From Hespellia sp. (GTDB lineage Bacteria; Bacillota; Clostridia; Lachnospirales; Lachnospiraceae), in contig JAAVXR010000016.1 in the NCBI GenBank assembly GCA_022790755.1, forward strand, positions 23,253 to 87,252: a stretch of 64,000 bases of DNA, in the 5' to 3' direction. This document shows positions 53,563 to 61,457 of this stretch, piece after piece. The position numbers and the translations under genes were made by a program. Below the pieces are notes generated by a model that saw nothing but the letters and a program-made list of their open reading frames with translations, ran no database searches and had not been told where the DNA came from. Numbering within the stretch: the stretch's first letter is position 1; every line of letters starts with the position of its first letter.

Positions 53563-55248
53563 TTACATACTTGCGTTGAATAGTGTTTTCAATTGGTATA
53601 CGACATCGTCGGTGGAGGCGTCGATGCTTGCGGCCTCATTGATAGAACTGATGCTCTGAAGAGCGGAGAGATCTGCGTTATAGCCGATGGTATACACCGG
53701 GATTTTCAGTCCACTTAAAACATCGCGGATATCGTTCAGATTATAACCGACATTGGTTTCTCCGTCACTCAATACAAAGAGCATTGGTTTGGCGTCAGGC
53801 ATCTCTTCCATTTGTTCATTAATCATATTCAAAGCGATGCAGATTGCGTCGAAGGTGGCGGTGCCACCGGAAGCGTAAAGGTTTTCGACAGAACCTTTGA
53901 AAAGTGTTTGTTGTTCCAAATCGAACTGGGCGATAGGAACCTCAATGGTGACTTCATCCGCATAACTGACAAGACCGATATAATTTTCGGAATTGATATA
54001 TCGCATACTGTTAATGAGAGAAAGTTGCAATGCAGCCAGTGGCTCTCCGTCCATACTTCCAGACACATCTGTCACAAAAACACCGATGACTGGTCGTCCA
54101 TTGTCTTTGTTTGTTTTATATAACTTCTGAGCAGATGTCAGAATATCCCCGGAAACGGTGTCATATTCGCAGGTATATTCGTCCAATCCGTTGAAGCCAT
54201 ATTCCGTCGCCCGTGCTTTTGCCCGCTCTGTCGTACAATATTCTGCAAAACGCGCTAGTATTTCTTTTTCCTGAGGGCTGGCAGACTCGATACTTACCAA
54301 TGGGTTGTCATGACGATATCCATAAGGGGTGAATTTATAATTTTTGGACAACATGGTATCATTTTGATAGGATTGATATTCCATGATAAAACCGTCCAGA
54401 GAGCCGTTTTCTGCAGCTTCACGCATCTGCATGGTAGTAAGGGCAACAAATGGAACATTCTTCTGGAATTTTTGAAATCCATTTATGGCTGTCTCGGAGA
54501 GCGGATCTGCGAGATCGTACCGCTCCAGAGTGCAGATTAGGAAATTCAGTCCTGCACTGCTGGCGAAGGGATTGGTGTAACCCATTGCAAATTCACCGGC
54601 TTCTGTTGCTTCTGTGATTGCTTTTAAATCTACGCTGCCATATTTTTCTGTCAGTTGTTTATAAGTCTTATCGGAGAGCAGAATCCCCGCTACATTACCA
54701 ACCAGGCGATCTGTGATAATTTCTGTGGGGGTTCCTCTTGCATTCAACATATCTACCCACATCATAGTGGATGGGGCGAATCCGGCAGGAACGGCTTTTC
54801 CGGTTGCAATGTAGTCAAGCGCCTGTCCGCTGTTTACATTGCGGATCTGAACGGATATTGGTTGTCCGTCTACTTGATACCCCTGGCTGTTGAATTCCAT
54901 TGCCATTTCACAGAGCCATCCATCGGTCCCGGAGCCTGCTTTTTCCGGAGAGGAATAGATCTCAGCGAATAGTGCTGTCTCTGCTGATACAGGTACTTTG
55001 CACGTGTCAATGTCTGGCAATTCAGAGGCGGCGTCTTCTGTCGCATCATATTCGACGGGAGATTTGATCGGAGTTCCTGTTTTGGGATTGATTCGGTCTA
55101 CCATCTTCGTCAGACGCTTTTCCGCATTTTCTTCTGAGATAACCCTATCTGACTTGCCGATATTTCTTGTAGCATAAATACCCCCAAATACAGCGGCACA
55201 TACGATAATGATGATCCCTGCCAGAATACCTATTGTTTTTTTGTTCAT
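53563..55248 (-). CDS. Membrane-anchored von Willebrand factor A protein with binding-protein-like domain
   Basis: A 561-residue protein with one N-terminal membrane segment (residues 7-27) and a large outer part. Residues about 85-370 resemble a solute-binding-protein fold (FAEIYSSPEKAG, GFAPSTMMWVDMLNARG, MGYTNPFASSAG). The C-terminal vWA domain (about 385-555) has the metal-ion site DVSGS at 394-398, with Thr in GGTATFD and Asp in VLSDGETN. It could bind a ligand or protein outside the cell. Its gene lies between the XpaC-like and TelA genes, suggesting one envelope complex. GGAGACAC precedes the ATG. Confidence 0.88.
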   Translation of the reverse strand: MNKKTIGILAGIIIIVCAAVFGGIYATRNIGKSDRVISEENAEKRLTKMVDRINPKTGTPIKSPVEYDATEDAASELPDIDTCKVPVSAETALFAEIYSSPEKAGSGTDGWLCEMAMEFNSQGYQVDGQPISVQIRNVNSGQALDYIATGKAVPAGFAPSTMMWVDMLNARGTPTEIITDRLVGNVAGILLSDKTYKQLTEKYGSVDLKAITEATEAGEFAMGYTNPFASSAGLNFLICTLERYDLADPLSETAINGFQKFQKNVPFVALTTMQMREAAENGSLDGFIMEYQSYQNDTMLSKNYKFTPYGYRHDNPLVSIESASPQEKEILARFAEYCTTERAKARATEYGFNGLDEYTCEYDTVSGDILTSAQKLYKTNKDNGRPVIGVFVTDVSGSMDGEPLAALQLSLINSMRYINSENYIGLVSYADEVTIEVPIAQFDLEQQTLFKGSVENLYASGGTATFDAICIALNMINEQMEEMPDAKPMLFVLSDGETNVGYNLNDIRDVLSGLKIPVYTIGYNADLSALQSISSINEAASIDASTDDVVYQLKTLFNASM

Positions 55249-55275
55249 GTGTCTCCTCCAGTAATTTGAATGTTT

Positions 55276-56007
55276 TTATTGATAATATTTTGTTTCTTCA
55301 ATCAGCTTCTCGATTTCTTGTACCAAATGGCTATTTGTATCCGCGCCTTCATCGGAAACAGAAGACGAGAGTTCCAATGCTAACGCGTCTAATTTCAATA
55401 GGATTTTTTCGTTGAGTGCGATAGTGGATTTTACACGTTCAAAATTCTTCTGGTATAGTTTTATCCGTTCTTCCTGGATATCATCTGGAATATCGTCATC
55501 CCGGTAGTGCTGGAGCTTTGTATATTCTTTTTCATCGAATAGTAGCATGCGATTCGCCATTGTGACGACATTCTGAATGGCCGATGTCTGTGCTGCGGCA
55601 GCGACACGATCGAACTTCTCCCAGCTCATAGTGCCTCTGGTGAATCTCTGATCTAAAATCGTTGATAATCGCCGTCGGCCCTTCATGAACCGGTCAAGCT
55701 GTTCGGATGCCGTTTTCGCCAGATGGCCAAAATGTTTACCGCCGTAATGATCTTTAAGTATTGTCTTCGCCTTTTCCAGATCTGGTACATCTTCGAATGA
55801 AATGGGTTTGCGTTCTGGTTCTTTTAGAAATATGAGATTTACCAGAAAGAAAGCGGCAATCAGTGCAAGAGCGGCAATGATCGACATACCAGCCCGGAAA
55901 ATGCTGTAATCGTTTGGACGGAGATATAATAATCCTGGCGAATACAGGATTACAGCAATGATTACAATGCATAGATTGGACAAGAATATCTTTAAGTACT
56001 TTTTCAA
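55276..56007 (-). CDS. XpaC-like membrane protein
   Basis: A 243-residue protein with two N-terminal helices (about residues 8-25 and 38-60) and a charged helical cytoplasmic part with KGRRRLSTILDQRF and IQNVVTMANRML. This matches the XpaC family, named after hydrolysis of a chromogenic phosphate in Bacillus subtilis but now thought to act with TelA in stress resistance. The start is a TTG with AGGAGG ten bases before it. First gene of the three-gene unit, followed by the vWA gene after 27 bases. Confidence 0.8.
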   Translation of the reverse strand: MKKYLKIFLSNLCIVIIAVILYSPGLLYLRPNDYSIFRAGMSIIAALALIAAFFLVNLIFLKEPERKPISFEDVPDLEKAKTILKDHYGGKHFGHLAKTASEQLDRFMKGRRRLSTILDQRFTRGTMSWEKFDRVAAAAQTSAIQNVVTMANRMLLFDEKEYTKLQHYRDDDIPDDIQEERIKLYQKNFERVKSTIALNEKILLKLDALALELSSSVSDEGADTNSHLVQEIEKLIEETKYYQ

Positions 56008-56170
56008 TCCTTTGATTCCTCCTATATATTCCCTGCATGCAGGAAAGGATTTATTGTATCAGTATAAGGTTTTGTATACATAGTTCCGTTCTGTTTCTTT
56101 TACTATAGTTTATCTTTTTTTATAAATAAAATCAACAGATTACAGTTAGTTTTCCTTGTGGTTAAAAGGA

Positions 56171-56220
56171 TAAAAATTCAGGAGGAATCTGAGATTCTTA
56201 TGAATCGTCGATTCCTCCTG
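56171..56220 (-). terminator. Terminator of the LPKTG surface protein gene
   Basis: On the minus strand CAGGAGGAATC pairs with GATTCCTCCTG (11 pairs) and is followed by AATTTTTA. The remaining 56008-56270 stretch is AT-rich and holds no gene. Confidence 0.8.
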
Positions 56221-56270
56221 TTTGAGAATGTCTGTTTTCTAACAGTTTTTTTGTTTCGTATTGTGAATGG

Positions 56271-59200
56271 TTAACGTTTCTTTTTATTCAAAATTCCGAC
56301 TACTACGATCAGGCAAATAACAATCGCCGCGATCCATGGCAGGAAGGACATGGGGTCCCCAGTTTTTGGCAAGACAGATGAAACAATATCACTGGTATTC
56401 TTATTATCGCTCTTGGCATCGGAATCTTTTGTAGTGGTAGTGTTGTCTTTCGTTGGATCGTTTTGGGGGTTGATATTCTTATTTTTGTCATCGTCTGGAT
56501 TCTTTTTATTTTGTTCTTGATCTTTTTCATTATCTGGATCAGTACTATCTGGATTGCCACCTTGAGCAAGATCTTTCCATGCGATTCCAATCGGGGATGT
56601 ACCCATCACCGTGAATTGAAGGCCTTCGTCTACTCTGGTGACAACCGGTTCTTCTATCTGCCCGGGTTCTGTGTGAAGCCTTTCGGATGAGGCAGTAAAC
56701 ATATGAGCCGCGATGAAATCATGAGTATCCTTTCCAGTACCTTCTGGGTATGGTATTACGATTGTGATGCCTTCGTCCGGGAAATTATCGACGGTTGCAT
56801 CTTCCCAGTTTTCGCCGTCAAGGCTAATCTGCAATGTAATGTCATAGAAGGCCATATTCAAATATGTGTATCCAGGGTGTTGTGTAAGTACTTTCGTCAG
56901 TTCCGCCCGAATCTTGTCGGTGCTATTAAATGTTTCATTATCCTTCAAGGATTCCGGAACTTCTGGAATTCCATCCTGAATCGTTAGCTTTGACTGAATA
57001 TCTGCCGCGGTTACTTCGGAGAATTCTGCTGAAACAATCTCACTGTCATTCAAATCATCTCTGGTAGCGATTGCCTTAACGGTTGCGGCAGTATCAATAG
57101 TGAAAGCATCTGTATATTCTGTACTTGAATTTGATGGGTCCGAACCGTCTGTTGTATAATAAATTTTAACGCCTTCTGTTGGACAGGTAATCGTGATTCT
57201 CTGGCTTCCTATGAACTTTCCACCATCCGGAGAAATGACAGGAGTCTCTGCAGTCAATTTCGGTGAGGTCTCTGTGCTGGCTGTAACCGGACTGTCATAG
57301 TGTGTATCATCTTCCGGGAACTTGGCATATCCGGTATACTGGGTGTTCGGCGCGCAGTCTGTCTTTGTATTTTCTTCAGAGAAGTTCTTGTTGTCAAAAC
57401 TATATACCGCACCTTTTATTTTCGGGATCGTGGCAGTGAACGTGCCATCTCCGTTTGCTGTAAATTCCAGAGTGAAATCAGCGGGAGCTTTTTGCTCCAG
57501 TTTCGGCATAGTTATCTTGCCGGTGCTGCCAATCTCGCTTTCATTGACGTTTTTATTGCCTTTTGCGCGAGCCTCGAATGTGTAGACTTTTCCTGGTTCG
57601 AGATTTCGGAAGCTGTCGCTATCCTGCCAGGAAGAATCTCCTACTGTCCGGTATTCATAATCGACGCCGGGAGCCTTATTGCTGATGATTACAGTAAAGT
57701 TAAAGCCAGTACCTTTATCATTTACTTTCGGGCTTCCGCCGAGAATTGGCTTCGCTGGATTCGCTTTTGTAATAGCTGTTTTATCAGTTAAGGATACATT
57801 ATCTTTTGGAGAGACAATGTAATTCCCTGCCTTGTCTCCGGTTAATGGAACTTCCTTTATAGAAACAGAAGTGTAATCTTCACCGACGTTTGCAGAACTC
57901 ACATCGCCGGTTAGGTTAGAGGTATCAACTTGGACGTGGTCTTTGTCATCCAAAACAAAATCATTTTCGTCTAATTTTACATCTGTTAATTTAACGGCAG
58001 GTGTCCCATCAAATTCTTTGCTGCTTTCGGCGGTTGCTTCCAGAATCGTCAACGGCCGCTTTTCAATCTCAAGTTCTCCTTCTGCAGAACCTTGATAGTT
58101 CCCTTGTCCCTCCACGGTTACGGTGATTGTACCTGCGTTTATTAAATCGCCAGGGGAATAAAATACGTTGTAGTTCGAGGGATCAAGAACCGCATCATTT
58201 AAAAATACGGCGATCGTCGGGCTTTTTTTATTGCCGTCATAAACTGCATCGCTAAGTTCGGCTTTAACAGTTGCATTCTCGATTGAAGTCGGGATAATGG
58301 TGAAAGAAGATTCAATCGTCCCTGTGTAGTTTCCTATGCCTTCAATAGTAACCTTGATAGGGTCAGGCTGTACCTCAATGAGATCTCCATCACACTTTAC
58401 GGTAAAATCTTTATCTTGAACTAATGGTGTATCACCATCACTTAACTGAATATCTGGTTCTACTTCCTCGCCGGTATAGTTTTCATTGGCGATTGGAGTG
58501 AGCATGGATTCGGAAAGTGGTTTTGGGGATACCGTAGCGTTTTTTTCAAATCCATCGTAACCAGGTTTTGAAAAAGCTATAACATATGAGCCAGCATTAA
58601 CAATTGTACCGTTCGTATCATTTCCGTCTTGTGTAATTTTAACGTCCCAACTGGTATCTATCGTAAATCCATCTCTTTCCGTTCTCCAATGGATAATATC
58701 TCCAACCAAATCAGAACCGTTGTATACAGCGTCGGTAATTTGGATATCATCAGGGGTTAAGGCCACTGTTTTTTGTGACTGTGAAAGATTAATCTGGCCT
58801 TGATCCACTAAAATCGCGTTATTGGCGTTGACAAGAGTTCCCGCACCACCAATTATACCGGCAACATTTAAGGTCTTCTTTAGAGTAAGTGAACTTCCAG
58901 CGGCGAGATTTATGGTTTGATCAGCATCTAATTTTCCGTTATTATTTGGATCATGCCATGTTGCAGTTCCATACACATTAAATGTTTTCCCATTTTGAAT
59001 GATACCGTTGAATCTTCTAATATTTTCGGCTGGAGGGATGTCTCCGTTGGCGGTAATCACAACATTTTCTCCTAAACCGGAAGAAAGAGATTCACATTTG
59101 ATACTGTTTCCCTGTTTCCCTGATACTGTTATGCCATCGTCATTTTTGAAACTGTTGGAACCACCGGTAGCAGTTACATTGCCTCCCGAAATTTCAATAT

Positions 59201-60077
59201 TTTTACCGCCTAGTCCAGGACCGCCAGCAGCGTCTGGAACTGGGTTTGAAACATTGCCGCCCGTAGCGCGTACTGTAGTAGCGTCTCCGGAAATCGTGAT
59301 ATCAACATTGCCTTTGCCGGAAGCGCCGCAACCAATGCCGGCTGCCGCATTGGTGGGTTGTGGAAGGGTTGAACAACCTGTAGCTTCCACCACTCCGCCG
59401 GAAATGGCTATGGAACCGCCATCTCCCATGGCGCCACACCCAATACCAGGAGCACCATTCACACCGCCGGTAGCGGTTACGTTACCATTTTCAATGGTAA
59501 TATTTCCTGCACTACCTGTTTCGCATCCGCCGATACCGGCGCCTGTAGTGCCTCCTTTTGCATTAATCGTACCACTTTTGATGGTGATGGAACCAGCGTT
59601 GATTTCTTTCACAGTTCCACGATTTCCACCGATACCAGCAGCATTATTAGATGTAACATCTAAACGGTTTCCAGGACTGCTTCCCTGGCTGGCGATGTTT
59701 AAGGTGGCCCCCTGTGGCACGAAAATTCCCGGACTATTTTCGCAGGTCAGTTGATTGGTTCCGGACAGCGTCATATTAACGGTTGCGCCAGCCTGAATAG
59801 AAATCGGGCTGTCATTGGTAGATTGTATGATCGTGCCCTCCAATGTTATATCATGGACGCCATCAATTACATTGATTGTATTCGTACTATTGCCTCTAAC
59901 AATGTGTCCCGGGCAGGTATCGTTACCATTTTTTTTCTCTTCTTCCCCTGATATAGTGGCGTTACCGTGTGTGATATCTATTATCTCGGCCGCCCCCACA
60001 GTCAAAGGCACAAACATTGCAGTGGTGAGCGCCGCTGCAATCAATGGCACTAATTTACGTTTCCTTCTCTGAATCAT
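56271..60077 (-). CDS. Large LPKTG-anchored surface protein
   Basis: A 1268-residue exported protein. A signal peptide (residues 1 to about 30, ending near TVGAA) is followed by a Gly/Asn/Thr-rich, beta-helix-like region (about 30-400) full of short repeats such as ISGGNVTATGG and AGIGCGA, then several YDG- and MBG-like repeats (TYDGN/VYNGSD, IPTSIENATV), a chitobiase C-terminal-like repeat (TDGSDPSNSSTEYT), an acidic Asn/Asp/Lys linker and the sorting signal LPKTG at 1236-1240 with a hydrophobic helix and KKKR tail. A sortase would link it to peptidoglycan. It probably acts as an adhesin or glycan-binding protein. The start at 60077 has GGAAGG seven bases upstream. Confidence 0.88.
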   Translation of the reverse strand: MIQRRKRKLVPLIAAALTTAMFVPLTVGAAEIIDITHGNATISGEEEKKNGNDTCPGHIVRGNSTNTINVIDGVHDITLEGTIIQSTNDSPISIQAGATVNMTLSGTNQLTCENSPGIFVPQGATLNIASQGSSPGNRLDVTSNNAAGIGGNRGTVKEINAGSITIKSGTINAKGGTTGAGIGGCETGSAGNITIENGNVTATGGVNGAPGIGCGAMGDGGSIAISGGVVEATGCSTLPQPTNAAAGIGCGASGKGNVDITISGDATTVRATGGNVSNPVPDAAGGPGLGGKNIEISGGNVTATGGSNSFKNDDGITVSGKQGNSIKCESLSSGLGENVVITANGDIPPAENIRRFNGIIQNGKTFNVYGTATWHDPNNNGKLDADQTINLAAGSSLTLKKTLNVAGIIGGAGTLVNANNAILVDQGQINLSQSQKTVALTPDDIQITDAVYNGSDLVGDIIHWRTERDGFTIDTSWDVKITQDGNDTNGTIVNAGSYVIAFSKPGYDGFEKNATVSPKPLSESMLTPIANENYTGEEVEPDIQLSDGDTPLVQDKDFTVKCDGDLIEVQPDPIKVTIEGIGNYTGTIESSFTIIPTSIENATVKAELSDAVYDGNKKSPTIAVFLNDAVLDPSNYNVFYSPGDLINAGTITVTVEGQGNYQGSAEGELEIEKRPLTILEATAESSKEFDGTPAVKLTDVKLDENDFVLDDKDHVQVDTSNLTGDVSSANVGEDYTSVSIKEVPLTGDKAGNYIVSPKDNVSLTDKTAITKANPAKPILGGSPKVNDKGTGFNFTVIISNKAPGVDYEYRTVGDSSWQDSDSFRNLEPGKVYTFEARAKGNKNVNESEIGSTGKITMPKLEQKAPADFTLEFTANGDGTFTATIPKIKGAVYSFDNKNFSEENTKTDCAPNTQYTGYAKFPEDDTHYDSPVTASTETSPKLTAETPVISPDGGKFIGSQRITITCPTEGVKIYYTTDGSDPSNSSTEYTDAFTIDTAATVKAIATRDDLNDSEIVSAEFSEVTAADIQSKLTIQDGIPEVPESLKDNETFNSTDKIRAELTKVLTQHPGYTYLNMAFYDITLQISLDGENWEDATVDNFPDEGITIVIPYPEGTGKDTHDFIAAHMFTASSERLHTEPGQIEEPVVTRVDEGLQFTVMGTSPIGIAWKDLAQGGNPDSTDPDNEKDQEQNKKNPDDDKNKNINPQNDPTKDNTTTTKDSDAKSDNKNTSDIVSSVLPKTGDPMSFLPWIAAIVICLIVVVGILNKKKR

Positions 60078-60150
60078 AAACATCCCTTCCTTTGATAATA
60101 TATTGAATAGATTTTTATATTACGAAATAGAATCTGACTCGACAGATCTG

Positions 60151-60231
60151 TTTCTGCAAACAATTCGCCGATTATCTGGGGTGTTTGCAGAAAGATACAC
60201 TTAACTATTTGCAGAAAGATACACTTAACTA
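60151..60231. repeat. Inverted and tandem repeats upstream of the surface protein gene
   Basis: TTTCTGCAAACA (60151-60162) and TGTTTGCAGAAA (60182-60193) form an inverted repeat. TTTGCAGAAAGATACACTTA-type units of 24 bases occur twice in a row (60184-60207 and 60208-60231), sharing bases with the second arm. No gene lies in 60084-60545; the rest is AT-rich, with a possible promoter TTGCTT-18-TACAAT at 60424 for the next gene. Confidence 0.75.
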
Positions 60232-60545
60232 TAAGTATACTTTATTACCCTGAGAAATTCAATAATTTTCAGTTTTTCCTGTCTGGCAGATTGATGTAGA
60301 AAATGATATCTACATATATAGTATACAGTCTGAAAATAACCGACACTTATATATATACATCGTCACATTTTTGCTTAAGATAACAGTGGAAAATGGGATG
60401 TTTTAAAGAAAATCAGAAATAAGTTGCTTGAAGCGAGTAGGCTAAGGTACAATGAAAAAAGCAAGTATTTATTGGTTATCATAAAATGTGCTGACTGTGA
60501 ATGAAATAGAAATTTGGAGTTCGGAAGGGGAAAGTAGGTACATAG

Positions 60546-60926
60546 ATGGACTGGGAGTTTTATAAACGGATGGAATTGGTCTGCCGCCATATCCCGGAGG
60601 GGAGGGTTGCCACGTATGGCCAGATCGCTCTTTTATGTGGGAAACCGCGCAATTCCCGGCAAGTGGGGTATGGACTGAAACATGGCCTGGCTGGGGACGA
60701 TATTCCGGCACACCGTATTGTGAATGGAAAAGGAGTTCTAAGTGGTGCGGTATATTTTGAAACGCTCGATTTGCAAAAGTTGTTGTTGGAGGATGAAGGG
60801 GTGGAAGTGCACCGACATCAGGATGAATGGTGGGTGGATTTGCAAAAATATAGATGGAAAAATACGGCGGAAGAAGCGATGGAATTTGAGAAAGCATTTG
60901 GAAGACTATCCGGGAACCAGGAATGA
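60546..60926 (+). CDS. Alkyltransferase-like DNA repair protein (ATL)
   Basis: A 126-residue protein with the DNA-binding domain of O6-methylguanine-DNA methyltransferases: EGRVATYGQIALLCGKPRNSRQVG helix-turn-helix region, shown in part, then DDIPAHRIVNGKG. The active-site PCHR is PAHR here (54-57), so the methyl-accepting cysteine is replaced by alanine. Such alkyltransferase-like proteins bind alkylated guanine and hand it to nucleotide excision repair instead of repairing it themselves. Length and lack of the N-terminal domain fit this group. No repair gene is adjacent. Confidence 0.87.
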   Translation: MDWEFYKRMELVCRHIPEGRVATYGQIALLCGKPRNSRQVGYGLKHGLAGDDIPAHRIVNGKGVLSGAVYFETLDLQKLLLEDEGVEVHRHQDEWWVDLQKYRWKNTAEEAMEFEKAFGRLSGNQE

Positions 60927-60977
60927 TATAACGGATGATTTGGGCGACAAAAGGTCTCAGTTCTTTTATGAAAAAGA

Positions 60978-61006
60978 TAGAAACGCGTCAAACAATATGT
61001 TACAAT
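60978..61006 (+). promoter_or_regulatory. Possible promoter of the small membrane peptide
   Basis: TAGAAA (60978-60983), 17 bases and TACAAT (61001-61006). The leader would contain CCCG-GCAA-CGGG, a GNRA tetraloop hairpin that runs into the ribosome site. Confidence 0.4.
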
Positions 61007-61051
61007 TCGTATGTTGCTCACCGATACCCGGCAACGGGAGGAGGTGATTTC

Positions 61052-61150
61052 ATGTCAGTACTTATATCTTTTTTAATTGCTGTCGCGGCTGGTGTGGCTT
61101 GCCACTACATCATCAAATGGTTAGACAGCAATGACAAGAGCAACAAATAG
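61052..61150 (+). CDS. 32-residue membrane peptide, candidate type I toxin
   Basis: Sequence pattern: a single hydrophobic helix (MSVLISFLIAVAAGVACHYI) followed by a charged tail (KWLDSNDKSNK). This is the shape of type I toxins such as Fst and TxpA, which insert in the membrane. The ribosome site, GGGAGGAGGTGAT, is almost a perfect anti-16S match eight bases before the ATG. A strong sigma-A promoter on the opposite strand, 111 bases beyond the stop, would make an RNA antisense to its 3' end. I know similar short peptides from Lachnospiraceae but cannot name a family with certainty. An ordinary small membrane protein is the alternative. Confidence 0.6.
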   Translation: MSVLISFLIAVAAGVACHYIIKWLDSNDKSNK

Positions 61151-61175
61151 CCTACTGGGTGCTTTGCCAGTATAA

Positions 61176-61261
61176 ACGAAAAGAAGAATCCCTCGACTGT
61201 GTTGCGCCACGGTTGAGGGATTCGTTCTTTGATTTCATGTAGTACTCATATCTATTTGCCT
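61176..61261 (-). ncRNA. Candidate antisense RNA (antitoxin) overlapping the peptide mRNA 3' end
   Basis: Predicted from the promoter at 61296-61268, this RNA of about 85 bases would start near 61261 and end at the stem GAATCCCTC/GAGGGATTC (61223-61186) followed by TTCTTCTTTT on the minus strand. The same stem could end the peptide mRNA on the plus strand, so both RNAs would be complementary over it. This arrangement is known from 3'-overlapping type I systems such as txpA/RatA. Confidence 0.5.
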
Positions 61262-61267
61262 GTTGGC

Positions 61268-61296
61268 ATTATAGCATATGCAGAAATCGTTTTCAA
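61268..61296 (-). promoter_or_regulatory. Promoter for the antisense RNA
   Basis: On the minus strand TTGAAA (61296-61291), 17 bases and TATAAT (61273-61268). No open frame follows it on the minus strand, which supports an RNA product. The 61151-61457 stretch has no gene other than these signals and the tiny frame at 61430. Confidence 0.7.
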
Positions 61297-61429
61297 TATG
61301 TGTTAAAAAATATTTATTAAAATAGTCCCAATCGTCTTTGTCTGGTATCAATCAATTCCAGTTTAAAAACATATTTTTTGATACCAGGATCTAGGAATAC
61401 CATAACAGTAAGAGGAGGATGCCAATCCG

Positions 61430-61453
61430 ATGAAAAAACGGACCGGCAAATAA
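61430..61453 (+). CDS. Seven-residue upstream frame (MKKRTGK)
   Basis: ATG to TAA, seven codons, preceded by AGAGGAGG at 61411-61418 and ending four bases before the acyltransferase start, which itself has no ribosome site. It probably delivers ribosomes to the next start by coupling. It could also be where a short leader peptide acts. Confidence 0.4.
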   Translation: MKKRTGK

Positions 61454-61457
61454 AACT

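Noticed and set aside
58999-59754. 251-codon plus-strand frame, Pro-rich
   Set aside because: It is the mirror of the Gly/Asn/Thr-rich repeats of the LPKTG gene; no start signals.
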